A stretch of DNA of 32,257 nt, taken from the NCBI RefSeq assembly GCF_018608325.1, contig NZ_JABAZW010000072.1, positions 3,087 to 35,343 of the forward strand. Reading direction: 5' to 3'. Shown one piece after another: positions 6,908-15,244 of this stretch. The notes beneath the pieces are model-generated. The model saw nothing but the letters and a program-made list of their open reading frames with translations, was not told the DNA's origin and made no database searches. The first letter of the stretch is position 1. The number at the start of each line of letters is the position of its first letter. This stretch comes from Brevundimonas sp. GTDB lineage: Bacteria; Pseudomonadota; Alphaproteobacteria; Caulobacterales; Caulobacteraceae. The translations under genes and the position numbers were made by a program.

Positions 6908-9148
6908 TTAGAAGCGCTTGGAGACCTGAACGCCGTAGGTGCGAGGCTCGTTGACGAAGGCGGTCAGGTTGTTGAAGTCGATGGCGCCGATGACATTGGC
7001 TTCATCGGTGATGTTGCGGACGTAAACGGCGGCTTCCAGACCGCGGTTCAGGTCGCGCCAGCCTGCGCGCAGGCCGCCTTCGAAGCTGGTGTCCACCTTG
7101 AACTCAACCGCGTTGTACAGGAACAGGTTGAAGTCCTTTTGCATGACCCAGTCGGTCGAGGCGAACAGCTCGGTGTCGTTGCCCAGCGCGCGGACGTAGT
7201 TCAGCGTCAGGTTGGCGGTGTATTCCGGCGCCTGCGGGAACGGGTTGCCGTCGATCTTGGCGCGGTTCTGGCCCGCGACATTGACGATCGGATCGGTGAC
7301 CGTGCAGCCGCCGGTGCAGATGGCGACCAGCAGGTTCTTGTCCTTGATCTCGGTGTGGTTCCACGCCGCGCCAGCCGACAGGCTGAAGCCTGCGCCCAGA
7401 TAGACGTCGCCGTCGAATTCCAGGCCATAACCTTCGCCCTTCTCGGCGTTGATCAGGCGGTTGGAGTTGTCGGCGCCGCCGATGGCGGTGAACTGCATGT
7501 CGTCGACTTCGTAGATGTAGGCCGTGCCGTTCAGGCGCGCGCGGCCATCCCACAGACGGCTCTTGAAGCCGGCTTCATAGGACATCACCGTTTCCGAGTT
7601 CGCCGTGGTCAGGACCGGCAGGTTGCGGCCCTGGATCGACGGACCGCGGTAACCCTTGGCCACGCGGGCGAACAGGTTCACCGCATCGTTGACTTCATAC
7701 AGGGCGCTGACGTCCCAGCTGACCTGCTCGTCGCCGACCGAGATCGCGCCCTGGCCGTTCGCAGGCGAGCCGATGGTGATGCGGCCCAGATAGTCGCGGT
7801 TGTCTTCGGTGTAGCGAACGCCCGCCGTCACCTTCAGGGCGTCGGTCACGCGGTAGTTGGCCTGACCGAACACCGACCAGGAGTCGGACTTCTGGGTGAT
7901 GTCGGTCACCTTGGTCGGGATCAGACCGCCAACGCCGTTGAAGGTGCCCGAGACCAGGTTGATGCGCTCCTGCCAGTAGAAGGCGCCGAGCTGCCAGCCC
8001 AGACGATTGTCGCCGTTCGAAGCCAGACGCAGTTCATAGGTGTTCTGCTGCAGGTCGCTGGACAGGGTGCCGCTTTCGACATTGTACGGCGTCTTGTAGG
8101 GCGAACCCGCCGGAGCCGAGGCCACGCCGCCGTCGATGTCGCCATCGCCTGCCGACGAACCCTGGTAGGCGCCGACCACGCCCGTCAGGGTCGCGGGGCC
8201 GAAGTCATAGTTGACCTGCAGGGTTTCCGAGGTCGTCTTCTGACGCTGGAAGTTGTTGCGGCCGCCGTCGTACCAGACCGTCTTGCGGTCGAAGTTGTCG
8301 TTCAGCTTGTTGGAGCCCTTGGTGAAGGCGTTGGCGCGGTTCATCGTGCCGGTGCCGTCATAGTCGCGGGCCTGCAGGGTCAGCAGGGCCGACAGGCGCT
8401 CGGTCGGGGTCCAGGCGACGTGAACGCGTCCGGCGATGTCGTCAAAGTTGCCCAGATCCTTGCCGTCCTTCTTGGCGAAGGGCGCGTCATAGGCGTTGTT
8501 GACCCAGTCATCGCGGTGGTTCCACAGACCCGACACGCGCATCGACAGAGTGTCCGACAGCGGCAGGGTGACGCCGGCTTCGGCGCGGGTCGAACCCAGG
8601 TTGCCGTAGGTCAGCGAGCCATAGCCCGTCAGGTCGTCCGACGGCTTGACGGTGTCGATCTTGACCACGCCTGCCGGGGTGTTGCGACCGAACAGGGTGC
8701 CCTGCGGACCGCGCAGCACTTCCAGCTGCTGCACGTCGAACATCGGGAAGCCCTTCAGGTAGACGCTTTCCAGCACCACGTCGTCCAGCACGACCGAAAC
8801 CGGCTGCGAGGCGGTGAAGTCGAAGTCCACATTGCCCAGGCCGCGGATGTAGAAGCGCGGAGCGTAACGGCCGTTCGAGCTTTCGATCTGCAGGCTGGGG
8901 ACGCGGCCCGACAGCGACAAGATGTCTGCGCCGCCAGCAGCGATGGTCGTCAGGGTTTCCTGATTCATCGCCGTGACCGCGAACGGCACTTCACGGATGT
9001 TCTCGCTGCGACGCTGAGCGGTGACGACGATGTCGTCGATGTTGGCGGCGTTCGACGGCGCATCGGCCGACTGGGCCAGAGCCGGAGCGGCAAGAAGAAG
9101 GGCAAAGCTGCTGACCGATACGGCGAGCGCGGTGAGACGATGTGACAT
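6908..9148 (-). CDS. TonB-dependent outer-membrane receptor
   Basis: 746 residues. A cleavable signal peptide (residues 1-25, ending APALAQ) is followed by a TonB-box-like DDIVVTAQRR and a plug domain with LRGPQGTLFGRNTPAG, the hallmark of siderophore-type receptors in Caulobacterales and Sphingomonadales. The rest is a 22-strand barrel ending in aromatic Phe (VQVSKRF), as needed for BAM insertion. It imports a ligand across the outer membrane with TonB/ExbBD energy. The ligand is not evident. It is divergently arranged with a secreted phosphoesterase, so import of a nucleotide- or phosphate-containing compound is possible but unproven. It is terminated by the shared hairpin at 6850-6884. Confidence 0.93.
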   Translation of the reverse strand: MSHRLTALAVSVSSFALLLAAPALAQSADAPSNAANIDDIVVTAQRRSENIREVPFAVTAMNQETLTTIAAGGADILSLSGRVPSLQIESSNGRYAPRFYIRGLGNVDFDFTASQPVSVVLDDVVLESVYLKGFPMFDVQQLEVLRGPQGTLFGRNTPAGVVKIDTVKPSDDLTGYGSLTYGNLGSTRAEAGVTLPLSDTLSMRVSGLWNHRDDWVNNAYDAPFAKKDGKDLGNFDDIAGRVHVAWTPTERLSALLTLQARDYDGTGTMNRANAFTKGSNKLNDNFDRKTVWYDGGRNNFQRQKTTSETLQVNYDFGPATLTGVVGAYQGSSAGDGDIDGGVASAPAGSPYKTPYNVESGTLSSDLQQNTYELRLASNGDNRLGWQLGAFYWQERINLVSGTFNGVGGLIPTKVTDITQKSDSWSVFGQANYRVTDALKVTAGVRYTEDNRDYLGRITIGSPANGQGAISVGDEQVSWDVSALYEVNDAVNLFARVAKGYRGPSIQGRNLPVLTTANSETVMSYEAGFKSRLWDGRARLNGTAYIYEVDDMQFTAIGGADNSNRLINAEKGEGYGLEFDGDVYLGAGFSLSAGAAWNHTEIKDKNLLVAICTGGCTVTDPIVNVAGQNRAKIDGNPFPQAPEYTANLTLNYVRALGNDTELFASTDWVMQKDFNLFLYNAVEFKVDTSFEGGLRAGWRDLNRGLEAAVYVRNITDEANVIGAIDFNNLTAFVNEPRTYGVQVSKRF

Positions 9149-9316
9149 GAAATGAGTATCCCCGGGGAAGAAGCGGCTCCCTCTAGGCGCGGCGCGACCG
9201 AACCTCCATGTATGAACAGTGTTCTTTTATGAAGATTTGACGACGCGACCACAGGCCGCGGAAAACAGTCGTTCCGTTCGCGCAATCCACGCCCGCAGCG
9301 TTGCGCCACGGGGAAA
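9149..9316. promoter_or_regulatory. Divergent promoter region, receptor / phosphoesterase
   Basis: 168 bases between two divergent genes, AT-richer around 9205-9235. A short palindrome, GAACAGTGTTC (9214-9224), is the only dyad. I could not assign clear -35/-10 boxes or a PHO box. Confidence 0.4.
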
Positions 9317-10732
9317 ATGATGGAAATAAACTCGGCCGTGCCAAGCTTTGCCCCCCTGCCCCACCGCCGACGCCTGCTGCAGGGGCTGGCCGCAGCCGCC
9401 TTCGCCGCCCCCGTCATCGCCCACACAGCTCAGGCGGATTCGCCCCCTGTCAGCACAGCCCCTGTCATGGGCCGCATTCTGGCGATGTCGGACATCCATT
9501 CGGCCTATGACCGTCTGGGGCCGCTTCTGGCCGCGCTGGAGGCCGAGGTCGCTTCCCAGCCCGTGCCGCACATCATCGCCATCGACGGCGACAGCTTCGA
9601 ACACGGCAATGTCGTCACCGTCCGTTCCGGCGGCGTCATCGACTGGGCCTTTCTGGCCGAACTACCCCGGATCGCGCCGACCGTCTTCAACATCGGCAAC
9701 CACGACAACGACATCACCCCGGAACTGGCCGAGGTCGTCGCCCGCCTGCAGGGACTGGGCGTCACGGTCGTCAGCAACATCATCGACACCCGCACCGGCG
9801 CCCTGTTCGCACCTTCCGCCGTCGATGTTCCGTTCGGGCCAAACCGGACCCTGCGCGTCGTCGGCGTGGGCACCAACTCGATCAACACCTATCCCGCAGC
9901 CAGCCGCCCCAGCCTGAACATCCCCGTTCCCGGCGAATGGGCGCGGGCCAATCTGGCCGAGGCCATAAAGGGTGCGGACCATGTGCTGGTCCTCAGCCAC
10001 GCGGGCGTGTCCAAGGACCGCGAGATCCTGCCCCTGCTGCCCGATGGCGCACACATGATCGGCGGGCATAACCATCTGCTGTTCCAGCATCGCCAGGGCC
10101 GCAGCCTGTACGCCCACACTGGGTCGTGGGCCGCCGCCTATACGACCCTGACCCTGCGGACCGATGGCACGGGCGAGGTTGCGTCCACGCCGGTTTCGGC
10201 AACCGCCGCCCCGTCGCCGCGCATCGCAAACCTGATCGCCTCGACCCTGGCCACGACCCTGACGCCGGAAGAAACCGCCGTGATCGGCATGTCGCCCGCC
10301 GCCCTGTCGCTGGGCGACACCGGACGCGCCGTCGCCGCCGCCTTGGCGCGGGCCGCAGGCGCACAGGCAGGCTTCATCGGCCACACCACACTGGGCACCG
10401 GCCTGCCTGACGGTCCCGTCTCACGCTACGCCTTCGACGCCATCGTCCGTTTCGACGGCAAGCTGATGGTCGCCGAGGTCACGCCCGAGCGTCTGGCCCA
10501 GTTGATGCGTCGCGCCAATCAGGACCGGCCCATCCCCTTCGCCGACCGTCTGGGCGACTTCGTCTATGGGGCGACGCTGGATGCCCCTGCGACGGGTCCG
10601 ATCCGCATCGTCACCAACGACTGGTGCGCGACCAACCAGTCCGAATATTTCGGCGTCACCGATCTGGTCTTCACCGAGGTTCCCGACCTGAAGGTCAAGG
10701 CCGTGGCGACCGCAGCGATCCAGCACCGCTGA
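9317..10732 (+). CDS. Tat-exported 5'-nucleotidase-type metallophosphoesterase
   Basis: 471 residues. A twin-arginine signal (HRRRLLQGLAAAAFAAPVIA, near residues 16-35) predicts folded export to the periplasm. The calcineurin-like phosphoesterase domain has its metal ligands in order: Asp59/His61 (SDIHS), the DGD segment near 95, Asn128/His129 (GNHDND), a His in LSHAG, and His251/His253 (GGHNH). Residues 295-471 resemble the 5'-nucleotidase C-terminal substrate domain. Relatives such as UshA and CpdB hydrolyse nucleotides or cyclic nucleotides to nucleosides plus phosphate. ATGs at 9317 and 9320 are both possible; GGGGA precedes them. Its divergent pairing with a TonB-dependent receptor suggests a scavenging role. 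The substrate is not decided by sequence. Confidence 0.85.
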   Translation: MMEINSAVPSFAPLPHRRRLLQGLAAAAFAAPVIAHTAQADSPPVSTAPVMGRILAMSDIHSAYDRLGPLLAALEAEVASQPVPHIIAIDGDSFEHGNVVTVRSGGVIDWAFLAELPRIAPTVFNIGNHDNDITPELAEVVARLQGLGVTVVSNIIDTRTGALFAPSAVDVPFGPNRTLRVVGVGTNSINTYPAASRPSLNIPVPGEWARANLAEAIKGADHVLVLSHAGVSKDREILPLLPDGAHMIGGHNHLLFQHRQGRSLYAHTGSWAAAYTTLTLRTDGTGEVASTPVSATAAPSPRIANLIASTLATTLTPEETAVIGMSPAALSLGDTGRAVAAALARAAGAQAGFIGHTTLGTGLPDGPVSRYAFDAIVRFDGKLMVAEVTPERLAQLMRRANQDRPIPFADRLGDFVYGATLDAPATGPIRIVTNDWCATNQSEYFGVTDLVFTEVPDLKVKAVATAAIQHR

Positions 10733-10792
10733 TCGCCGCGACGTGACACGACGGCCCGGGTTCAACCGGCATTCGTTGCGACCTCCCCAGAT

Positions 10793-10921
10793 CGTCATTC
10801 CGGGGCTGAGCGGAGCGAGGAACCCGGAACCCAGGATCACGGTCGCGCCACCAGACGCATTCAACGTCAGATGTGGGCCTCCTGGGTTCCGGGTTCGTCC
10901 TTCGGACGCCCCGGAATGACG
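10793..10921. repeat. 129-bp MITE/REP-like inverted-repeat element
   Basis: The ends are a perfect 13-bp inverted repeat, CGTCATTCCGGGG (10793-10805) and CCCCGGAATGACG (10909-10921). A second perfect 16-bp pair lies inside: AACCCGGAACCCAGGA (10821-10836) and TCCTGGGTTCCGGGTT (10880-10895). The whole unit can fold into one long hairpin. It fills the gap between two convergent genes and contains no ORF. It resembles the dispersed palindromic units common in alphaproteobacterial intergenic DNA. Confidence 0.88.
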
Positions 10922-10937
10922 CAGGATATTCTTGGCC

Positions 10938-13900
10938 CTATCCGTTCGGCAGGGTCACATCGCCGGTGCGGTGCAGCTTGCCCCACGCCTGTCCCAGCCC
11001 CGACACCGCCCGCGTCAGGGCGCGCCAGACGACGATGTACATGATCTGGCGATAGACGATCCGCTGGGTCGGCAGCAGCCACAGGTCGCCGCGTTTCTCA
11101 CGATCGAACCCGTAGGCGATCCAGCCCGCCAGCAGCTCCAGCCCGGTGAAGGCCACATAGACGGCCAGGGTGAACCACAGCATCGGATTGGGCGCGGCGC
11201 TGACGTCGGAATGCTGCAGCGTCGACAGCCACGTCAGCCCCTGAATCACCAACGCCAGCAGCATCTGCAGGTCGATCAGCGGCGCCAGCACCTGCCCCAT
11301 GATCTGGAACAGCCACAGGCTGGGCAGGGCCAGCTTGCCGAACCAGCCGTGACGGAACAGCGACCGCCGGTGCTTCCACAGGCATTGCAGGGTGCCGAAG
11401 CTCCAGCGGAAACGCTGTTTCAACAGGCCGTTCAGACTGGACGGGGCTTCGGTGAAGGCCAAAGCCTCCGGTTCATTGGCGATGACCCAACCGGCCTCAC
11501 GCACCCGCCACGTCAGGTCCATGTCCTCAGCCAGGGTGTCGGAACGATAGCCGCCCAGCGCCTTCAGCCCCTCGGTGCGCCATGCGCCGATAGCGCCCGG
11601 CACCACGGTGACCGCATTCAGCAGGGCCAGCGCCCGGCGGTCGATGTTCTGGCTGGTGATGTATTCGATCGACTGCCAGCGCGTAACCAGGCCCCGGCGG
11701 TTGCCCACCTTCACATTGCCCGCGACCGCACCGACAGCGGGATCAACGAACCAGGCGGCCAGCCGCGCCAAGGCATCGATGGACAGCTGGGTGTCGGCGT
11801 CCACGCCCACCACGACCGGGGCAGTCGCCTCCATCAAGGCCAGGTTCAGGGCCGAGGCCTTGCCGCCGTTCGGCTTGGTGCGGATCAACACGCGCGGATC
11901 GGCGCCATAGACCGAGGTCACCGCCTGAAGCGTGCCGTCGCTCGACCCGTCATCGATGACGATGACCCGCACATCCACGCCCTCGCTGCTCAACAGGCTG
12001 GAGACAGTGCGGTTGATGACCGTCTCTTCGTTATAGGCGGCGACCAGCACATCGATGCGGGGCGGGGCGGCGCCCTCGACCGGTTCCGGCGGGCGGCGAC
12101 GACGGCGCGACGCCAGCGCCAGCATCAGCACGATCCGCGCCAGTCCCAGCGCAATCGCCAGGGTGAAGCCCCAGAACAGCACCACCCCCATGAAGTGCGA
12201 GAAGCCAAAGGCCGCTGAGTCCGCCGCAATCAGCGACTGCTCATTGGCCGGCAGAGGCGGCATGGTCTGTTCCGGCGTCTGCCCGACCAGTCCGCCGATT
12301 GTCGTCAACTGATAGCCCCGTGCACGCAGGGCGTCGATCAACTGAGGCAGGGCTGCGACCGTCGCCGACCGATCCCCGCCCGCATCATGCAGCAGCACGG
12401 CGTGCCCGGCGCTGGCCTGGGCCAGGACGTCATCGATGATCTGCTGCGGCTGCAGGCGACGCGGTTTTCCATCCGGTCCGATCCGCGTCAGGTTCCAGTC
12501 GTTGGGGTCGATAGACTCGCCCGCCGTGGTGTAGCCCAGCCGCGACGCCACCGCGATCGGCAGGATTTCGCCATAGGTTTCAGGCTCTGAGTCGGCGTTG
12601 TAGGGTGGTCTGAACAGGGTGATCTGACGATGCAGAATGCTCTCCAGCGCCCGATCCGTCGCCGTCAGCTCCAACTGCACCCGCTGGTCATCGACATGGG
12701 CCATGTTGGGGTGGGTGAAGGAGTGGTTGCCGATCTCGTGCCCCTCGGCATAGACGCGCCGCACCAGATCGGGATTGGCCGCCGCATTGCCGCCGATCAT
12801 GAAGAAGGTCGCCTTCACCCCCTTGGCCTTCAGAATATCCAGAACCTTGGGCGTCCACTGCGGATCGGGGCCGTCGTCAAAGGTCAGGGCCAGGGTGTGA
12901 TCGGGCGCGCCGGTGCGCCGCACCGTCCAGGCCGATGGCCAGCGTTTCCACACCTCGTCGACGATCAGACCACTGGCCGGATCGACCTCAATGTTGCGCT
13001 GACCGGGGTGCGGGGTGTCGATGACGTTCAGCAACTCTCCCTGACCGGTGAAGGCGATCTGCTGCTTCAGGGTCACGTTCGACAGGGCTGAGGCCAGCTG
13101 AGCCTGCGGCACGGCGTTGCGGCCGAAGATATGCCAGGTGGTCGGGTCTTCCTCTCCCAACGCCCACAGGGCGGCGCCGCGCAGCCCCCTGCCCCGGCTG
13201 ATGGTCATGGCATTGGCCACAGATGTCGCATCCTGCAGCCAGACCTCGTGCTTGCGCCCCTGATCATCGGTGTAACGGAAGGTCGGCTGCAGGGCCTGGT
13301 CGTCAAAGTCCATGACCTTGGCCGGATCATCGTCCGGGCGGTAACCGCGCGCCGTCGCCAGCGCCGCCGTGGTCGTCAGGGATTCCGCCGACGAACCGTC
13401 ATCGCGCCAGTCATAGGCATAGACGCCGATGCCCAGGATCAGCCGATCCGCTGGCACCAGACTGGTGAACCGCTCCAGCGCCTTGTGCACGAAGCCGATG
13501 GACGAGATCGGTCCCGGCTGGCTGTCCTCGCCATGCTCGTCATAGGCCATGATGGGGGCGTAATCGACGACATCAGCCAGCGCCCTGATGTCATGGTCGC
13601 TCATGCTGACTTCCAGCGCGATCGACAGTTCTTTGCCCTGGGTGTTCAGGCGGCTGCGAAGTTGGGCCAGCCATGGCGTCAGGCGCGCGATCTGGCTGGG
13701 CGTCAGCAGTTCAAAGTCGATCTGAAGGCCTGCGTACTGGTTGGTCTGCACAAAGCCGACCAGACGATCCATCACGCGCTGGCTGTTCTCTGGGGCCAGC
13801 ATCTGGTCGATGCGGGCGCTGTCGAACTGGCCTTCGGTCGCATTGCTGACGACCGGAACGATGCGCACGCCATTGGTGCGGGCCGCCGCGACCAGGGCGT

Positions 13901-14360
13901 TGGTCGTCGGGCTGGTCTGCGGGTTCCAGTCCGACGTGAGGATGTCCTGACCATCCGGCCGCACCTGGATCCAGGTCGGATAGACGTGCGTCAAGTTCTT
14001 GGCATGGCGCACGAAGGAATCCAGCGCCCCGTCTTCCCACGGCGCGAACCAGGCGCCTGCGATGGCGGCGTCCTGTCCGGCTGAAACCGGCTTTTTGCGG
14101 CGATCCTCGACAGAGATGTGGCGCAACAGGGCATGCTCGGCCCCATGCAGGTGCTGCGCAAAGGCCGTCTGCACCGGGGCCGTGAACGAAACCCCCGTCA
14201 AACGCGGCAGGATCACCAGACTGGCGATGAAGCTGACCAGCACCACCGTGGCCAGGCAGGCGGCGGCCACCGCGGCCCACCGCAGCCGCCGCGCGCGCCG
14301 CCCCGTCGCATCCAGAAACACGGACGGTTCGTGATGATCAGCGCGCGAAGGATCGGACAT
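10938..14360 (-). CDS. Trifunctional GH18-like / NodB polysaccharide deacetylase / GT2 synthase
   Basis: 1140 residues carrying three enzymatic modules. An N-terminal membrane anchor (about 28-52) precedes a GH18 chitinase-like barrel (about 100-415); only the last two acids of DxxDxDxE remain in LQIDFEL (212-218). A NodB deacetylase domain (about 488-690) has TFDDGPD (Asp495/Asp496), metal His546 and His550, RPPYN (584-588) and LLHD (656-659). A helix (722-750) leads to a cytoplasmic family 2 glycosyltransferase (768-1000) with DDG (803-805), DAD (854-856), ED (945-946) and QRFRW (982-986), then helices near 1010-1040 and 1060-1082. This predicts a processive beta-hexosamine polymer synthase whose product is deacetylated and trimmed outside. 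Hyaluronan/PNAG-type polymers are plausible; the polymer is unknown. It is a single-gene unit with no clear Shine-Dalgarno. Confidence 0.88.
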   Translation of the reverse strand: MSDPSRADHHEPSVFLDATGRRARRLRWAAVAAACLATVVLVSFIASLVILPRLTGVSFTAPVQTAFAQHLHGAEHALLRHISVEDRRKKPVSAGQDAAIAGAWFAPWEDGALDSFVRHAKNLTHVYPTWIQVRPDGQDILTSDWNPQTSPTTNALVAAARTNGVRIVPVVSNATEGQFDSARIDQMLAPENSQRVMDRLVGFVQTNQYAGLQIDFELLTPSQIARLTPWLAQLRSRLNTQGKELSIALEVSMSDHDIRALADVVDYAPIMAYDEHGEDSQPGPISSIGFVHKALERFTSLVPADRLILGIGVYAYDWRDDGSSAESLTTTAALATARGYRPDDDPAKVMDFDDQALQPTFRYTDDQGRKHEVWLQDATSVANAMTISRGRGLRGAALWALGEEDPTTWHIFGRNAVPQAQLASALSNVTLKQQIAFTGQGELLNVIDTPHPGQRNIEVDPASGLIVDEVWKRWPSAWTVRRTGAPDHTLALTFDDGPDPQWTPKVLDILKAKGVKATFFMIGGNAAANPDLVRRVYAEGHEIGNHSFTHPNMAHVDDQRVQLELTATDRALESILHRQITLFRPPYNADSEPETYGEILPIAVASRLGYTTAGESIDPNDWNLTRIGPDGKPRRLQPQQIIDDVLAQASAGHAVLLHDAGGDRSATVAALPQLIDALRARGYQLTTIGGLVGQTPEQTMPPLPANEQSLIAADSAAFGFSHFMGVVLFWGFTLAIALGLARIVLMLALASRRRRRPPEPVEGAAPPRIDVLVAAYNEETVINRTVSSLLSSEGVDVRVIVIDDGSSDGTLQAVTSVYGADPRVLIRTKPNGGKASALNLALMEATAPVVVGVDADTQLSIDALARLAAWFVDPAVGAVAGNVKVGNRRGLVTRWQSIEYITSQNIDRRALALLNAVTVVPGAIGAWRTEGLKALGGYRSDTLAEDMDLTWRVREAGWVIANEPEALAFTEAPSSLNGLLKQRFRWSFGTLQCLWKHRRSLFRHGWFGKLALPSLWLFQIMGQVLAPLIDLQMLLALVIQGLTWLSTLQHSDVSAAPNPMLWFTLAVYVAFTGLELLAGWIAYGFDREKRGDLWLLPTQRIVYRQIMYIVVWRALTRAVSGLGQAWGKLHRTGDVTLPNG

Positions 14361-14680
14361 GCAGCATCTATAGAGCGGCCGCGCTTAATTGCGCGTCACT
14401 TTGCCGCATAAGAGCGAAGAACGGCGAGATGTGGGCCTTGCGATCCCCGCGCCCAACTGGCCTGATGCCAGCTCTTTAAGAGCGCAGACGGGCGACGAGC
14501 CATTGGAGGATCGGGCCTCCATCATCTTTATCCACCGAAGCCATACGACGTGAATTTGAGTTTCATGTCACTAATGGTTAACACCCCCGCGAACTCACTG
14601 GCGAGTTGTCCCGGACAGCGAGATCAACGTCGATCCTAGGATCGCGCCATACCCTCAAAGTAACGTCCTTCGGAGCGCGC
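14361..14680. other. 320-bp intergenic region with small palindromes
   Basis: No convincing gene. It holds a 13-base palindrome GCTCTTTAAGAGC (14471-14483) and a hairpin TGGAGG (14504-14509) / CCTCCA (14516-14521) with a 6-base loop. It must contain the promoter of the synthase fusion (-) and that of the small membrane protein (+). A TTG-initiated extension of the latter back to 14606 is open but not favoured. Confidence 0.5.
14574..14581 (-). promoter_or_regulatory. Possible CtrA half-site
   Basis: ATGGTTAA on the plus strand, that is TTAACCAT on the minus strand. This matches the half-site form reported for the cell-cycle regulator CtrA in Caulobacter. It lies about 100 bp upstream of the small membrane protein start. 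An 8-base match can occur by chance. Confidence 0.25.
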
Positions 14681-14833
14681 GTGCTTATCTTGGCGATCGG
14701 ATTTGTCGTAACGGCCAGCGCAGTTCTCGCCTTCCTGCTGCTTGACGACCGCCTGAAAATCTCCGCCCGCCGCCAGCGCCGCAAAGACCGCGCCGCCAAC
14801 CGCGCCCGCTCCAAGGCCGAGGGCCGGTTCTAG
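14681..14833 (+). CDS. Small basic-tailed membrane protein, unknown function
   Basis: 50 residues from the GTG at 14681, which has GGAG five bases upstream (14672-14675). An earlier TTG at 14606 would give 75 residues but lacks a ribosome site and adds a polar leader before the helix. One strong hydrophobic segment (residues 2-22, ILAIGFVVTASAVLAFLLL) is followed by DDRLKISARRQRRKDRAANR, a very basic helix expected to lie in the cytoplasm. I do not recognise a family. It stands alone between the divergent synthase fusion and the tRNA gene. Confidence 0.55.
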   Translation: MLILAIGFVVTASAVLAFLLLDDRLKISARRQRRKDRAANRARSKAEGRF

Positions 14834-14911
14834 GCGGCGCTATCGGTTAGACGCCGTCAGCGGACAGACGCAGCACGGCTCGAAGCCGGTCGAACATATT
14901 TTTGGGAGAGA

Positions 14912-14988
14912 TGGCGCACCCGAAGAGATTCGAACTCCTGACCCCCAGATTCGTAGTCTGGTGCTCTATCCAGCTGAGCTACGGGTGC
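14912..14988 (-). tRNA. tRNA-Arg (anticodon ACG)
   Basis: 77 nt on the minus strand with CCA encoded. The acceptor stem GCACCCG (5') pairs with CGGGTGC, discriminator G, then CCA. The D-arm GTAGCTCAGCTGGATAGAGC and T-arm TTCGAATC are standard. The anticodon loop CTACGAA places ACG at 14952-14954 (read on minus), the A34 tRNA for CGU/CGC/CGA after inosine editing. No integrase or attachment duplicate is seen beside it. Confidence 0.96.
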
Positions 14989-15010
14989 GTCTGCCTCGCG
15001 GCGAGGGCGG

Positions 15011-15040
15011 GTCTGTAGCGGCTCACATCGAATGGTGCAA
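15011..15040 (-). promoter_or_regulatory. Likely promoter of tRNA-Arg
   Basis: On the minus strand TTGCACC (15034-15040) and GCTACAGAC (15011-15019) are 14 bases apart, close to the Caulobacter housekeeping form TTGACGS-N10-14-GCTANAWC. The -10 end is about 23 bases from the tRNA 5' end. The remaining 15041-15244 shows no gene. Confidence 0.5.
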
Positions 15041-15244
15041 GCGCTGTCCCGGCTTTTTCCGCTCGGCGAGAACAAACAATGTGATTCCGGAGACATTTCT
15101 CTCCGAAAGTCACCCTCTAATGTTGCTTATCAACGCGCCTGCGCCTCGTCGATTCTCTCTTAAGGATCGAATTCTAGACCGGTGCCTGTAATCCTCTCCT
15201 ATTCTCAGCCACCCCAAGTCGCCCAACGCATAATGAAGGCGTCA

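Noticed and set aside
6902..9145. A 747-codon plus-strand open frame opposite the first receptor gene
   Set aside because: It is antisense to a receptor with signal peptide, plug and C-terminal Phe. Its translation is low-complexity Val/Ala/Gly/Arg/Asp, typical of a GC-rich shadow frame.
9214..9224. GAACAGTGTTC palindrome as a LexA box
   Set aside because: Alphaproteobacterial LexA uses GTTC-N7-GTTC direct repeats, not this spacing, and neither neighbour is an SOS gene.
14912..14988. tRNA-Arg as the attachment site of an integrated element
   Set aside because: No integrase, no duplicate of the tRNA 3' end and no change in gene style is visible on either side.
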